A stretch of 64,000 nucleotides of DNA from Physcomitrium patens. Taxonomy: Eukaryota > Streptophyta > Bryopsida > Funariales > Funariaceae. The notes under the pieces are model-generated. The model worked only from the letters and a program-made list of their open reading frames with translations. It ran no database searches and had not been told where the DNA came from. Below, piece by piece: positions 1 through 13,603 of this stretch. Within the stretch, counting starts at the first letter, position 1; every line of letters starts with the position of its first letter. A program made the translations under genes and the position numbers. Where the stretch lies: positions 10,215,269-10,279,268 of the forward strand of contig NC_037263.1 in assembly GCF_000002425.4 (NCBI RefSeq). The letters run 5' to 3'.

Positions 1-399
1 TCTAATCTCCAAGAATATAAATACATGATGTAAAAAATTAATCAAAAAATTAAATTAAATTAATAATGTTAAAAACTAAGCTCATATTAAAAAAAGATGG
101 AATAGAACTTGGCTAACTAAAAATATACTATAAACTAGAGAAAGAATGCAAATCCATTGGAACACTAAAGTTCCTAGCAATCTCATCATCCACACTATTG
201 ACAAGAACTAGACAACATGGTAATATTACACCACTCTTAGGCTTGCACAAAAGATATTACAGTTCTTGTATTTGCTACTTCCTCCATTAATGCAACGGGT
301 ATATCCCAGTTCTGTCAAAAGAAAACAAAAAATTAACAATCAGCAAATGGGTGCACCTCTTCAGTTTCAAAAAAAGAAGACAGTGCTATTAACTCCTCA
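1..399. other. AT-rich flank, no gene seen
   Basis: A/T-rich sequence with no open frame worth naming and no recognisable repeat family. It is probably intergenic or the 3' flank of whatever the open frame at 400-716 belongs to. Confidence 0.5.
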
Positions 400-716
400 C
401 TAGCCATGAGGATTCCAACATCTTCCTTCTAGATGCTCAGTGCCCCAGCAGATCTGTAGAACTCGATTAACATCCATGACAAGTACCGCACGCTTATCTT
501 CATTTAGTTTTAATCTGAGACAACGTCGAGAATGACGATATAAATCTTTCTGGGCGTTCGTGTAGGAATCTAAAATAGAGAAGAATACACGGACGATGCG
601 CATCATGCTGGCCATTAAGAAGAAGCTGTCCCCGCAAATTGAAGATTCATATTTCAGGAACCATAAGTGGTGGGATGCGCAGCTTGCCTGCGCCTTTCCG
701 AACGTGATCGAAAAGT
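400..716 (-). CDS. Possible 3' exon of an unknown protein (weak)
   Basis: An open frame of about 105 codons ends in a stop at 400-402. Its upstream edge at 716 is preceded on the minus strand by a splice-acceptor-like ATTGTCAG, so it could be a last exon. No ATG opens it at the 5' end; the first methionines lie about 37 codons in. The base composition is near 45% GC, above the AT-rich surroundings, which is the main argument for coding. The peptide has a basic stretch (YRHSRRCLRLKLNEDKR) and no domain I recognise. It sits about 560 bp downstream of the OVATE-like gene on the same strand and could equally be part of a long 3' UTR or chance. I do not assign a function. Confidence 0.22.
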
Positions 717-1279
717 CTGACAATTATCGTGCCTTAGAGAATGGAGGTCCCCACTAGGGGGAACTTTTACACGCAAGGAATAAGCATGCAGAAGATTCTA
801 TGTGCAGTCAAAGAGGATCATCAGGAGTAGGTTCATCCGCACATGGGATGTGTCGATAATAGGACTGTCCCCAACTTGCTTCTCACTGAGCCTCCGCCAT
901 AATGGCACCGTAAACAAGAATGCAACTTGCATGGAGTTTAGTACACAGATAACCTTCATAATGAAATCTTTGTATAGATCAAGTAATGGAGAACAAATAG
1001 TCAGACCACATCAAAACTGCATAGAAACTCTTCCCCTAAACTACTAACGGTTTTCGTACCCTGCGAGGCCACGCTGATCTCCGAACTGCGCAGTGAAGCA
1101 CGGCGCAACAATCCTTAAGGTCAAAAGCTGGATCAAATCCAGAAACGGTCGACATGAAAGACGAGGAAATGGTGTGCTCAGGCAGTTTGTTGTTGAATCT
1201 CGAAATTCGGGAAACAAATTTTCTAATGATCTGGTTGTGATGTTCAACCTCAATGGCTGCTGATAGACTCAGAATCGGA
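717..1279. other. Probable 3' UTR and flank of the OVATE-like gene
   Basis: Moderate-GC sequence directly downstream of the minus-strand stop codon at 1280. Short open frames occur on both strands but none has an ATG start together with recognisable content. I see no clear AATAAA signal on the minus strand. Confidence 0.35.
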
Positions 1280-3267
1280 TTAGGCTAAGTTGAGGTTGTG
1301 AGCTTGCGATTCCGACCTCGTAGATTTGGAGCTTGTAATGGATGATCCCAACCTGTTAAGACTGGGAGGTGTGCTTTCAACAGGGAGATCCACTGGTCGT
1401 TTATAACAATCTACGCACACAGCTCTAAAGAAATCGTCTACCATGGATAGATAAAAGGGCGACCGTAGCCGCATGTATCCATCAAGAAACTCCTCGACGT
1501 CATTCGCTTCACAGCAATCTAGACCTTCTTCAAACATCATTTGGGCCACCTCGTCGTGGAACACCGCAATGGCTTCCTGAGGCGAGATTGAATCCAGCGG
1601 TATAGCCGTGTCGTCGCTGGTCCTGAATTGGCCTTGACTCCCAACTCGGTCCTTCCTGTTTCCGTGTTTTCCAAATTGCACCGCCAGCTTAGACCCAGAT
1701 GTGGAGTTCCCATCGCGCTTTTTGGGCGCGCCACGACTTGAGAAAGTGGAATTGGTTAAGCTGGAATCATTTCGTTTGCGATTATAGTATCCTCCATTGC
1801 CTCTATTCCCATCAGAAGTTGAAGCAGAATACCGGGATCCGGAATAGGAGTAGCTGGACAAACTCGCAGCATTCCGATGTTTAGTCCTACGCTCGTGGTG
1901 TGACAAGCCATCCGAGTCTTCAACTTCTGACGCCCATTCCTCTGATAGACTACAAGACGACCGCCGTGATGCATACGACCCTGGGCTTGCCGAAGTTGTT
2001 TCGTGATACATTTCCACACCAGAATCCGTGTCATCTGGAAATAATTCATACATCGGGTTGATTGCAGAACAAATTTTTTTAAATCACAGGAAATCCATTG
2101 GCGGATGATAGACACAACAAGTACATCAGAGATTAGGTTACCTGGACCGTAGTCAAGTGCTTGGGTGTCCGACCGATTAGGCGATTGAGCACTCGTGACA
2201 TCTGTGCGACGAGAAATTCCAGCGATATTTCTTCCTTCCCCTATAGACAACCCAGCGATGCTCAGTTCTCCTCGTCTTTCAAGAGAATGGCTGGACCACT
2301 CGGCTAGGCTTGAAAGACTAGTCCTGGAGTGTGGCTTCAAATTATCTTCACTGTACACTTCATGTTCGATGCTAGACATGATTGTCTCAGGAATTGACAA
2401 GACAGACCTTTGTGAACGAGGACTGTCTACTTGGCTGTAGGATAATCTCCCTGAGACTGACGGCGAACTTTCTTCTGACGAGTGATTCCGTAACATTGAA
2501 TCGAGTCTCACATGCGGTCCAACTCGCGGTGAGCACCTCGGCACAAAATCTACAGGTCGGTCTTCTCGAACAACCCTGCGGTTCCCTTTCTTAAAATCTA
2601 CGGGCATGGTGACGAACTCGATAGGCGGTCTATCAACAACTCCCCGCTTCTCCTGTTTAAAATCTACAGGTACAGTTACGAACTCAATAGGCGGCCTTGC
2701 CACATTCCGGTGCTGTTCCTTCACAACCCCGGGCTTATCTATTTTGAAGTCCGTAGATACTCCTACAAACTCCATAGGCGGCTCTTCCGTTACATTCCCC
2801 TGCTGTTCCAGTACTGGCTCTGTGCGTGTAATCACAGAGTTATTGGAAGGCTCTGCATTAGCATTTCCATCCCGATTATCAACCTTTAGATCTGCGTCTA
2901 CAGACACCGAATCATTAGTACTGGCCACAGCCCTAGATCCTGGAATCGGAACTACGTAGTCTTGACCTAGAAGTTTAAAGTTTCGCCGGGGACTTGCATT
3001 GGCAGGTTTAGTGATCATTCCGAACTGCTTCACGAGGAACTTCGGACCCCGCTTCTTTTTGGTTGCGCCATCATCAGTCAGCGAAATGCCACCAATAATC
3101 ACACCAGTCGAGGTTTTAGGTGTTCCCGATTTTGATGGGTGAGCAGCAGAGGAACCGTCATCAGATCGACTCGCTTCGCTGCTCCTCGAATTTGCAGGAG
3201 GTAGCTGCTCCACTTTGGCCACCGCTCCAACCGGTCCCCATTCAGTTGGCGACTGTAAAATCGACAT
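1280..3267 (-). CDS. OVATE-like domain protein with long disordered N-terminus
   Basis: Two exons, 3267-2142 and 2034-1280, join across a 107-bp intron (2141-2035) with donor CCAG|GTAACC and acceptor TTTCCAG|ATGAC. Splicing keeps the frame and gives 626 residues. The start is the ATG at 3265-3267; the frame runs a little further upstream only through GTG codons, so a further 5' exon is possible. Residues 1-160 are Ser/Thr/Pro-rich with a basic patch (KKKRGPKFLVKQFG). Residues 157-249 hold three to four diverged repeats around PPIEFVTVPVDFK. The C-terminus, about residues 525-590, has an acidic/hydrophobic pattern (EAIAVFHDEVAQMMFEEGLD, then VEEFLDGYMRLRSPFYLSMV) that fits the OVATE domain of plant OFP transcriptional repressors, though it is divergent. 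Intron position, frame and composition are seen. OFP membership is inference from the motif. A nuclear repressor role would follow from the family only. Confidence 0.72.
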
Positions 3268-5500
3268 GACCACCACAAGTCCGGAGACTTGCAGATGGTG
3301 ACGCTCCCAGAATAAGAATTACGTATTGATTCGAGACCTCCAGATGACTTGAGCAAGATTTTCGACTCAGTCAGCTTCTCGCCAATGGCACTCACAAACT
3401 CAAACGCGAGAGAAAAATCATTTTAAAGATTCACCTAGAAGATGTGTCATTTACTGCAAGTTGGTGACTACTCTTGCCGACAAAATTTTCAAGTGCTGGC
3501 CTAACAATGTGTACCACGATGTGTAGAGCGTCGACGACAATCGAAGCGAAGTCATTCTGCAGCGCTCACGATCTCACCTTAAATGTGAACGCTCCCCTAT
3601 ATAATCGACTGGAGACGCTTTGATTGTGCTTCATAAAAGAGACTGATTCTTATCTTCAACGTCTAGCCTGGGATGGAAGTTAGTCGCAAAATCGCGGAAC
3701 GAAGACAGCCAACTACATCTTTCACAAATACAAATCCATATTAAACACGGATAGAGTGCACTCTTCTAAAACGTATCATAGCCTAGAGTTAATATATGAG
3801 AGATGGGAATTTCGTCACGGTTCGCTAGGCTTCAAGTGGATAACGATCGACGAAAACTTGAACTCAAAGCAAGAAGCTGCAGAGTGATTGAAATTCACCT
3901 CTAAACTCTAACAACACTCCCGTCTACTTCTCACAACTGAACCACGACTTTGCCAGGCTTGCATCAGTTGCCTGCTTCTCTGTTCACACAAAATCAGAAA
4001 CAGAATGAAGCACATTTTCCTATCTCGGCGATAGAGCACCTGCGCCGGAAGGTGAAATCTTGTCTTCTACAAGGAGAATCCAAGAGGTAAATGCTGCGGA
4101 AGCCTTTAGTACAATTTTCTTGCAACTATTTCGAGCAGCCTTCCCTTCCGAAATGGTACGGAGACAATGTTTGTAAGGCAGGGGGGAAAAGAACAAAATA
4201 TGTATATATATATATATATATGGAAGAAGATGGATGACAAGTCTGAAAACCTCCTCGCTCCCAAATAAGCGGACGATTGGCAGAGATGAAATCCGGGATC
4301 AGTTGCTTCCAACCGCGTTGACAGCTACGGAAGCACAAATGCAACAGCAGCAATTGGGTTGTTGAGGTTGCCTTGCATGTTGTGACTGAGTATTTTGGCT
4401 TCAATTTCTGGGGGATGGGTCCTCGCCTTCCCGAACCCCTGAACCTCTTTCAGGACTCTTCCCGTATTCCGCCTTCTTGTCTTGTTTCTGTCTTTAAAAG
4501 GATACGATTTATTTCGGTATGCGTACCATGTCAGGCAGTCCTGGGCATCCGTGACTAGATCGCTATTCTGGGTGCATTGCTCTGAAATTTCTTGAACTCG
4601 GATAGATATAAGTCTGTCCCACTCCACCGTCGCAAATGTTTTCCCACGAATTAGTCTGTTTATGTAGGATAGTATACTCACTACACAGATGAATAACAAG
4701 AATCGCTGCACATCAGCTCCGATGTTTCCTTCTTGCAATTAAACGGTTGTGCTAATTGGATTGGAGCGGTGAAAGTCAACCACCAATTTGTTTCAGCAGG
4801 AAGAAAACATTTACCCGTGCCTTTTCACATAAACTCAAGGCGACATGTCCATCCAACACAGTAATGACGCTCACTTCTCGCCTGAAAATGATTCATTCAT
4901 CACCTCAAGCGGAGTCTACAATTGCTCTTCGCCACAAAGTATCGCTCCGCAATATCACACTCTCTCTGGCCGGCGCCACCAAAGCACCAGATTCTCATGA
5001 AAAAAGGTAGCCGTACGCAAACGAAAATCACAATGCCGTGAAGAAATCTACATCAAGGATCGTCGGTTGAATCTACAACAAGCTGAAAACAACTTCAAAG
5101 CTACAGATCAAACACTTGCGCGCAATCTCGATGTCAGTCTCCGATCTAGCCAATACAAGTGAAACACATGTGCTTTGGTGTGGCAGGTCACTAAATTTGA
5201 CTTCGGAGTCTACATACCAGTAATTTACGGTCGAAATCACGTCGATGTTACAATGTCTTGATGTTATCAACCTGACCATAAATGAAATTGTTGAATGGCC
5301 TAATGGAATATAGGAACTCTAGCTGTAGAATGTCACCAACCACATGGCACATTCCCATTGTATTATTGGGAATGTCGACTGATTTATTTTTTTTTAACAA
5401 TGTTTCATCTTCGCCTGGTGAGCCCAGTATAATGTCTTACCATATGCTCAATTATGTCGAAATGCTCGCGGTTCATAACTTCTGTTCCACAAATCACCAT
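3268..5500. other. Upstream region of the OVATE-like gene; no firm gene
   Basis: About 2.2 kb of moderate GC, likely promoter and 5' UTR (possibly with a leader intron) of the minus-strand gene. The longest frame, on the minus strand at 4325-4738 (137 codons), has an N-terminal hydrophobic run but no recognisable domain. A short (TA)n tract lies at 4203-4220. I could not place a convincing TATA box. Confidence 0.4.
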
Positions 5501-7640
5501 TGAAATACTCCCTTGATCAGTTTTGTTCATTTGTTTGTTTGTTTCATTGACATAGCCGGGGTATATCCAATGCATTGATTAGTGTGGATTCAAGAACCAA
5601 TTTTTTTGATTTGGAATTGCTATTGAAAACGCAAATCCATGACGTTACACTATTGTCCAGTGTAATTATAGGTTCACACCATCTCCCTCTATATATTTCA
5701 TTTTCACTTTCTTGTTCCTTGTCTTGCTTTCTTTAGATCGCTCACTCATCTGCTTTATGCACGTGTTGCCAAGTGGGGCAGGATTTCATTATCAATTTGA
5801 AAACTAAAGTAGGTAGAGTACACACTTGAAAACATAGTTGTTTTAAATCTTCCCTCTAAGTGTTTTTCTTTTTCTTTTTTTGCTGCAGAATGCACAACAT
5901 TGCTGTAAGACTTACACCATTGAATGAATACAAAAATAATACCTAAAAAGGTCGGTTTACGTTGATTGTGAAAATATGGTAGGAGACAAAAATATATAAG
6001 AAATGTCTTTATTTTACTTGGGTCAATCTCTGAAACAAGCCACATTCGGGCCCATCCATTCCTAGAGTTCTTAGAGTCAGGACAATCGAGCCCACTTTAG
6101 ATAAGCTCTCGGCGTTGGCTGCACCTGGATTTTTGACCTGAAGCTTTTTTGTGCCTTCCAAATCTAAGTGTAGGAACTAATGTTTATTTTTGGGCAATTT
6201 TATGTCATATTATCTTTTGCAAAATAATGCTGCCGGTGCTTTTTTTCTTCTTTTCTTTGGGAGTCATTGCATTAATTGAGAGTGAAACGTTTTAAACTGG
6301 TAGGTCTGGCTTAGTCACTATTAATTTAACCCAATTTAAGGGGAAAAAATGATGATGTACTAATCATTTCTTTGGCAAGAAAGTAATTATAAACTTCTGG
6401 ATTGGTCAATGTCACATGGATAATAATTTGTAGTTCGATTATATCACTAACTAGATTCATTAAATATTTGTAGATTGAGTACATTTAATGTGTCATGCTC
6501 TGAGCTAATAAAATCCCATTATACCGGAAAAGGTCCCAAGTTAACAGTGCCTTTCAAGAGTTTCCAATGAATTGATTGACAAGGATAAACATATACATTT
6601 CAATATTGTGATTGGTTATTTAGTTATTTGTTCATTTGTCTAATGTCATTATATGTTGTTTTGTATTTTGAGTCTAGAAACAAATACATGTTCATGTACA
6701 CACACTTCACAAAAATTTCAGTCAAAGTTGATAAATGTCTCTTACCTTACTAATTTAAAAGCATTATGCACATTGAGATACATACAACTAACTTGTTAGC
6801 AAATAATTACAAATTTGTATTGTTAAAGATAAGTAAACTACTAATTTATATTTACTACAAATATTTAGTTCATTTAGTATGAATTTTTTAATTTTAAACC
6901 TTGTATTATTTATGACTAATGCTTTAATTGGAAAAAAGTTGTGGTTTTCTTATTTTTAGATCTATTTAATTTCTTCTTCTTTCTTAATTACTCAATGAAG
7001 AAGTTAATCAAAGTTAAGCATGAAGCAATATTCAAATGGTTTTAATATTATTATTTTATTTATTTATTTATTTTTATCATAGCTGTGTTTTAAAAATATA
7101 GATGTTGGTTTTATATAACAATAGACTATCACATTTGCTAAATATGCACAAAAAATGACATTAGCACCAATTAAGTAGTTTCTTATTTAACATATAACCT
7201 AATAGACAATATGCAAATTTTATTTGTACCCAAAAACTTTTTTTTCTTTGAATTTTGCATGTTTAATTATTTATTTTATTCAAAAATACATCAGTATCTT
7301 ACTACTATTTGATTTATTATTAAAAGCAACATATTTTATTGAAAGAAATTGATAATATTGATCTTTATTTTATTTTTTATATTTCTATTGAGAAAAATAT
7401 ATATCCTAATTCACATTGGATGGTTGACAAGTATATGCTTGAACTTTAGTAAATTTGTTACTTCTAAGTTGAATGATCCTGATTCTATATGATTGGTGTG
7501 TGGTAGTGAGTGAAGAAGAAGAAGAAGAAATGGTTCTAATAAAGAATATAGTATATGAGAAATAGTTGCACTCACATCAAAAAACAAAAGACGAACCAAT
7601 TGAACTGCAACCAATATTCTAGAATTCAAAAATGTTACAA
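5501..7640. other. AT-rich intergenic DNA
   Basis: Strongly A/T-rich with many stops in all frames. There is a small GAA run near 7515-7529. No gene, LTR or terminal inverted repeat recognised. Confidence 0.6.
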
Positions 7641-8320
7641 TCAATAAATTCTTTACTTCTATTTATGATGTTTGACGTGTTTGAAGAGAGTTTCAGAGCA
7701 TCGTGTTTATTTTTATAGAAAGAATGTACATAGGTTGGTGTTTTTCGCCAACAACAACAAAGTTTTCCATGGGTGGGAATTTTGGAAGAGAATTGAAGCG
7801 AGGGGGGCGGGGGAGCTTTGGTTCCATCCGGAGATGGACCCATGTCTTGAGATGCGTGCTTTGTTGCCAAACTCGATTCTGGCTGCAAGCCAAGCCTTTC
7901 GCCAACCCCTCCTAATAATAATAAAAAGCCTGCATGCAAATACTGCCATCTCTCCCCTGCTCTCGAATCTGGAACCTTTACAGATATGCGCATCCCACAG
8001 TCACATTCCAACACTCAGGAACATACGACCTCACTATAAAACTGCCAAGTGCGAGTAAAACCCCGCTTCGCTATCTTTGTATTATTCTCCATTCCTTAGC
8101 AGTGTCAGAAACGGTGGCACCAGAAAAAGCCTTGGAACTTTCCTTATATGCCTTGCATCGAATTTGACTCCGAGAGCGTCTAAATTAACGTGCATGATGC
8201 TGCTGCGATAATGCCCCACAAGTTGACACTCCAGTTTAGTGGATAATCTGCGCCGAAGTGAATTAAGGAGAGCCGTGATTAGTGTTAAACATGCAGATTT
8301 GCAGGAACCATCATTCAATC
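7641..8320. other. Isolated higher-GC island, function unknown
   Basis: About 680 bp of clearly higher GC inside AT-rich DNA. Open frames of 70-131 codons overlap on both strands, so none stands out as coding. It contains a TATA-like CTATAAAA near 8033. It could be a transcribed non-coding or promoter region, or the relic of an exon. It ends in a run of about 25 T at 8320-8344. Confidence 0.3.
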
Positions 8321-8344
8321 ATTTTTTTTTTTTTTTTTTTTTTT

Positions 8345-9645
8345 CCAATTATATCGGAAAAGGGATTTTTCTCATGGATATCTGGGATGTCTGTTGCCGG
8401 GATAACAATCTGTAATAGTTCATACTTTCAGTTCAGCTTGGAATAATTATCAGTTGAGATGTTGTTCTTTTGGCAGTAATGGCTTGCTTCTAAACCAATG
8501 AAATTTTCAGGAGATTATCTAAACAGGCTCAGGCTTATTCGGGCGAAAATGATACTTTACAGGGAAACTGATGTGGCTCAGTTGCGGGAGTTGTAAAAAA
8601 GTATTAAATTAGATCATACAAGAACATTCATGGAAACCGAAAGCGGGACGTGTGGTTTGTAGGTTTATATGTTTATTTTTTTGTTGCCACTGAATAGGAG
8701 ACATGCTCAATTGCAAGATTTATAAAGCAACTGCGAATGGTGTCACTGTTGTGAGCATGCATATATCTGAACCTTGGACTCGCAGATGTTACAAGCCAAT
8801 CACATTTCACAATGAGGATTGCCATAGACTAATACAATGGTGATAATGGATCACAATAAGTGCTGAATAAAATCACTTTCCTAATCACTTTGGGCAACAA
8901 TGCTATTGTAATAACTATTGTCATGAAGATAGGGACAATGATGATGGAATTATTTATAATTAGCAGTTTTTTTCTTATATTTAGACGCAATGTCAAAAAA
9001 ATTGGAAAAAAGTGTATTCCGACAAGGTTTTTTTGTAATATGTTGCTATAAATAGACATATAATAATATCAATTATGAAAACAAATTGAAAGAAAATAAT
9101 AGACTAAACATGAATTGATACAAAATAGTTGTTACTTGATTATTTTGATTTGTAATAAATCAATATTATATATTTCTTCTCACATAATTTGGAAGTAAGA
9201 TTTCATTGACCAATGTATTTTTAATAGTTTCTTCTATTAAAAGAATTAAATTTCTTTTTTAAAGAACAATATTAAAAATAAGTATCGAAATAAAAAGTTA
9301 AGGTGTTTGAGTTACAAGATTATTATTTTTTAATTAAAACTTAACACAAAATTTAGTTTGTAAATGTTACTTATGAGGTGAATAGATAAGGTAGATATCT
9401 ATTTAAAAAAAACATTAAAAAAAAATGATAACAATTACTAAGATGTAGAAACATTTTTAAGACTCTTCATTTTAAATCAATTTCTTTGCAATTTGGTCAA
9501 ACAAACAGTCTTTCAAATGTCTTTTTCTATTAGAAAATATATTATTAAATTATAATTTGGTATTATAATATATGTTATTAGATACATGTATTTACAAATA
9601 ATTAAACAATCTATGATCAACTTTTATTTGTATATTATTTATACA

Positions 9646-9718
<73 letters not shown>

Positions 9719-12390
9719 TATATATATATATTTCTTTTAGATTAAAATTTTATTTGAGTTTTATGAAAATAAAAGAAAACAATCATGGTATTCTAAAGTC
9801 TTTTAAAAAAACTAAATATCATTTATGTTTTTAATCTACTATTAGAAAGGTATAGATCATAGTACAAGAGTATTAATTTGCTTCTTTTTTTATTATTTCT
9901 TTGTCTTCTTAAGAGATTATATTATATATTAGCTAAAATATGAACAATGTCTTATTCTTTCCACTTTATTTTTGATGAATCAAACAAAAATTTAAAAGAA
10001 ATAATTACATATTAAGAAATAATAATTTTTTTCTCACATATCTTTCTAATTTTACTATTTTTTTCAAGGCCAAGTCCTTATAATTTATATTGCTATAATT
10101 ACTTTCAATTTTAAAACCTTTTTGAAATAAAATAAATTATATTTGGTGGAAATTACTAAATCTTATATGCTCACCTTAGCAAATGAGAGTTTTTTTTTTT
10201 TTTTTTTTTTTTTTGGTTTATTATTATTATTTTGGACATTAATACATTCAATTTTTGTTAGTTTATTGAGCCATAACTTGTATTAATGATATTATTTTTC
10301 TTTATTTGATAGTTATTCATATGATCTTACAAATAACTTAAAGAGGCTTTAACAATTGTTTGAGATATTAAAATTTTGAGCTCATATTAAATTCTTTGTC
10401 TATTTTTTTATTTTTATTTTTTAAGATAGAACTCTATTAGTCTCTTTTATTTAAATAAAATTATAAATTTGGAATATATACTATTGATCTTAAAGCTTAT
10501 ATTACATCTTTGTTTATAATATTTATAAAAAATTTATATGTCTTAAACCCTTGCCTTAAGATATATATAAAAAAAGGTTAATGTTGAATTGTAGCCTCAT
10601 TTAGTTTATTACATAGGTGTTGCATGAGTTCCACAAGTTGCCTTAATATATATGAAATAAAATTTCTATTATACTTTTATTGCCTTCAAAATAATTGTCT
10701 CTAAAAAAAATTTAGCTTATTTTTTTGTTCTAGACATCTTTCTAAAGCTATGACTAAAAAAACCATACTTTTTATAATATTCTTAAAACTAACTATTTAA
10801 TCCTATTTTTAATATCTATATATATATAGAGAGAGAGAGAGAAAGAGAGAGAAAGATATATATATATATATATATATATAGACTCCTGTATATATTGTTT
10901 GTCTTAGATGGATGTTTTAGTCCTTCAAGATAAAATTTCAATCTTATTTTTAATAAAAAACTTTCTCTTAAATATCAAATCTATCATTTTTATAATTTAT
11001 CTTGTATAAATCTAACCTAAACTTTAACCTAGAGTCAACTATATTAACTTTGTTACCTACTGAATCTTATTTTGACCAAATCATGATCCTTATCAAAGTA
11101 ATCAAAGATTTTTCTTATTACACAACACAATCTAAAATAAAACTATGTTAATAAACTTGATCTATTAGCTACTACGACATAGAAAAAATCAATAAAATTC
11201 TATGTAAATTTTCTTTATGTACCTTCAATCTTCATCAATCAAGAATGATAAAATATTTTTTTTAGAAATATTATTATAAATCATTTTTATCAAATAGATG
11301 TCTTACAACAAAACAATATAATGTTCTACTTATTTGTGTTTTATTTTTAATAATAGATTCTCTTTAATTATACAAGTATCTTTATAAATAATAGATCTTA
11401 GTATAATATTAAAACTTCTCTAATTTTTTTTCAGATTGCTATGGTTCTAATTTTTAATTCTTTGTGTTATTATCTCAAGATCATTTTGATTAGTATAGTT
11501 TTAAATATTCTTTTGTAGTTAGAAATTTTTGTAGTAAGATACTTTTTTCTAAAAACATCGATTTATGATTATTGTATGAACTAATATATTTTCCTTAATA
11601 TTTTATCTATGACATCTTTCTATATGTCATATACATTAGTTATTTTATTTTATTTTATTTTATTCCTATTCTATAAATATATAATTAATGTAAACCTATC
11701 TATATCATCATTGTCTCATATAATATTGATGTTATTCTAAGTCTTTAGATTTTTTCAGTTTAATACTATACTTGTACTCTTTGAATTTTTCTTATATTAT
11801 TTTTATTCATAGATAATATATCCTTATGTAAATTTGAATGTCTTTGTTTTAAAATCAACAATACTTTAAAACATTTGTTCTAAGGATTTGTAACAAGATA
11901 TAATTGCCATTTAATTTATAGATTATTGTTAACAAAAAAGAATCATTTAAATTTTAATGTAATTAGATTTTTAACAAATTTTCTAACTTCAATTTTGTCT
12001 TAGGTAGTAATGCAATACAATCACTATTATAAAACCAATCATTATTGATTTATAGAAATTTTCACAAGTTGGCAGCTACCTATAAAACAACTCTTTTAAA
12101 CTTGTTTACAATTTTTTAAAGACTAATCCATGTAGGGATCTCTAATATTCTAATTTCATGAACTAAGTATAGATTTTAAACTTTCTTTATATTAAATAAT
12201 GCATCTTGTTACTAAAATGCACAAAAGTCATAAATAATTTGATATAAAAATGAAGGAAAAATATCACACATGCCCTTGAAATTTCCCGAAATATCAAGAA
12301 TACCCCTCAATTCTTCATAATAGCAAAGCTTCCCCTGCTTTAGTGATAATTCTAAAAATGCCCTTTGTAGTGATAACCTATCTAATTTGG
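8345..12390. other. AT-rich intergenic DNA with microsatellites
   Basis: Dominated by A/T. It has long (TA)n tracts at 9651-9730 and 10816-10880 (the second interrupted by GA repeats) and a T run at 10191-10214. No gene is supported. Parts of 10.9-12.1 kb could be a retroelement decayed beyond recognition, but I could not align it to anything here. Confidence 0.55.
9651..9730. repeat. (TA)n microsatellite
   Basis: About 80 bp of nearly uninterrupted TA dinucleotides with two GATA interruptions. Confidence 0.9.
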
Positions 12391-12583
12391 TTAGTTTGAA
12401 CTAAGCTCGGAGCGGCACTTTTCCGCATTGCCTGGGCTCTGTACTAAATAAACGATCGTGAGGTTACCTCTAGGAACAAGGATCGTAACATCGACCACGT
12501 ACAAAGCATTGGGCAACAAAAGAGATGAGAGAACAGACAGCGGTGAGTGCAACAAAACAGAGGGGCGTTGAAGCCGATTATCC

Positions 12584-12655
12584 ACCACCCCAGGCAATTA
12601 AATCCTAGACCACAAGGTTAAGAGCCTTGCAATGTACCAACTAAGCTAGGGCACA
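12584..12655 (-). pseudogene. Degenerate tRNA-Lys(CUU), or tRNA-derived SINE head
   Basis: Read on the minus strand, 72 bases fit a tRNA. A box-like TAGCTTAGTTGG (TRGCNNAGYNGG) starts the D arm. The anticodon arm CAAGG-CTCTTAA-CCTTG is perfect with anticodon CTT (lysine). The variable loop GTGGTC is followed by a T arm whose conserved loop is TTTAATT instead of TTCGAGC. The acceptor stem keeps about five of seven pairs (with G-U), and the D-arm stem is lost. Most differences from a plant tRNA-Lys are C-to-T or G-to-A. It is either a dead tRNA gene or the head of a SINE whose body would run to lower coordinates. Confidence 0.6.
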
Positions 12656-13603
12656 CAGCTATCAAATCTCTGCACCCACGGTGGCACAGCGTTGGCATCC
12701 CACCTTCTTGATCTCCCTCCTCATTTCTAGTTAGAACTCCTAATTTGTTAGGCTGTTGAGCAACACTTCAAGATTTTTGTATTCTGCTGCCGTTTTTAAT
12801 TCTTGATTTTGGTCTCGGTTTCGCAGCAGAAACGTAGTGACACACCGTCATTGTAGCAGTGTACTACAGCTTGTCATCTACTTCGCTCAAATCCCGTCTC
12901 CGTTTTGTAATAACCATTGGAATATTCATCTTACTCACACTGCATCCGTACAATGTTCGAAACAAAATACGGTTTTGGAAGTACGTGTAAATGAAGCAAT
13001 ATTTAATTCATTTACTCATTTTGCATTAGTGAACTGAATGACTATCACTACAGATCCTGGACCTTACAGTTCAACCCAACCAGTCTTACAACTAATTAAT
13101 CGGAACTCAGACTGTTGAACAGAAATGAGCCAGACAAGTAAAGGCAAAATCGAAAACCCCAATATGTGACACTGAGAAGACTCCTCTTGTTAACATCGTA
13201 ATTTAACAGTGTTGTACGTGTGACGGATTATGCACATTGGGTGTTATTTCCAAATATTATCTACACCAAGAAAATGGCCTAAAACCTTCGAATTTGTCAG
13301 TTCTTTTTTGGGTTTGTCCATTCTTTATTACCAGGATTCACACTTCCCGCTGAAACTAATCCAACCAGGGAAGAACTGAAATTTTGTACATGAAACCTAG
13401 TGGCGCTTGAATGCAATAGTTTCCCTTCTAATCCCTTCCTTGTTAACGATCACAATCTCCACACCATCACCCTGTATCACATTTAATGCTTTCTGTAAAT
13501 ATATAATTCAGAAAAAAACAACCAGATTCAAACAAACATCATTTAAGTGCACAATTGACACGCCTTGAGTCTTGATTACCAAATGAGATCGATAAAGAAA
13601 CTA
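12656..13603. other. Intergenic, moderate GC, no gene assigned
   Basis: Contains a 66-codon open frame at 12837-13037 without recognisable content. Nothing else is supported. Confidence 0.4.

Noticed and set aside
4325-4738. 137-codon minus-strand frame upstream of the OVATE-like gene
   Set aside because: One hydrophobic stretch but no recognisable domain and no supporting neighbours.
7672-8058. Overlapping 128- and 131-codon frames on opposite strands
   Set aside because: Mutually exclusive, no domain, no splice context; reported only as a GC island.
10900-12130. Possible decayed copia or gypsy element
   Set aside because: Tried to read RT motifs on both strands; nothing aligned well enough to claim.
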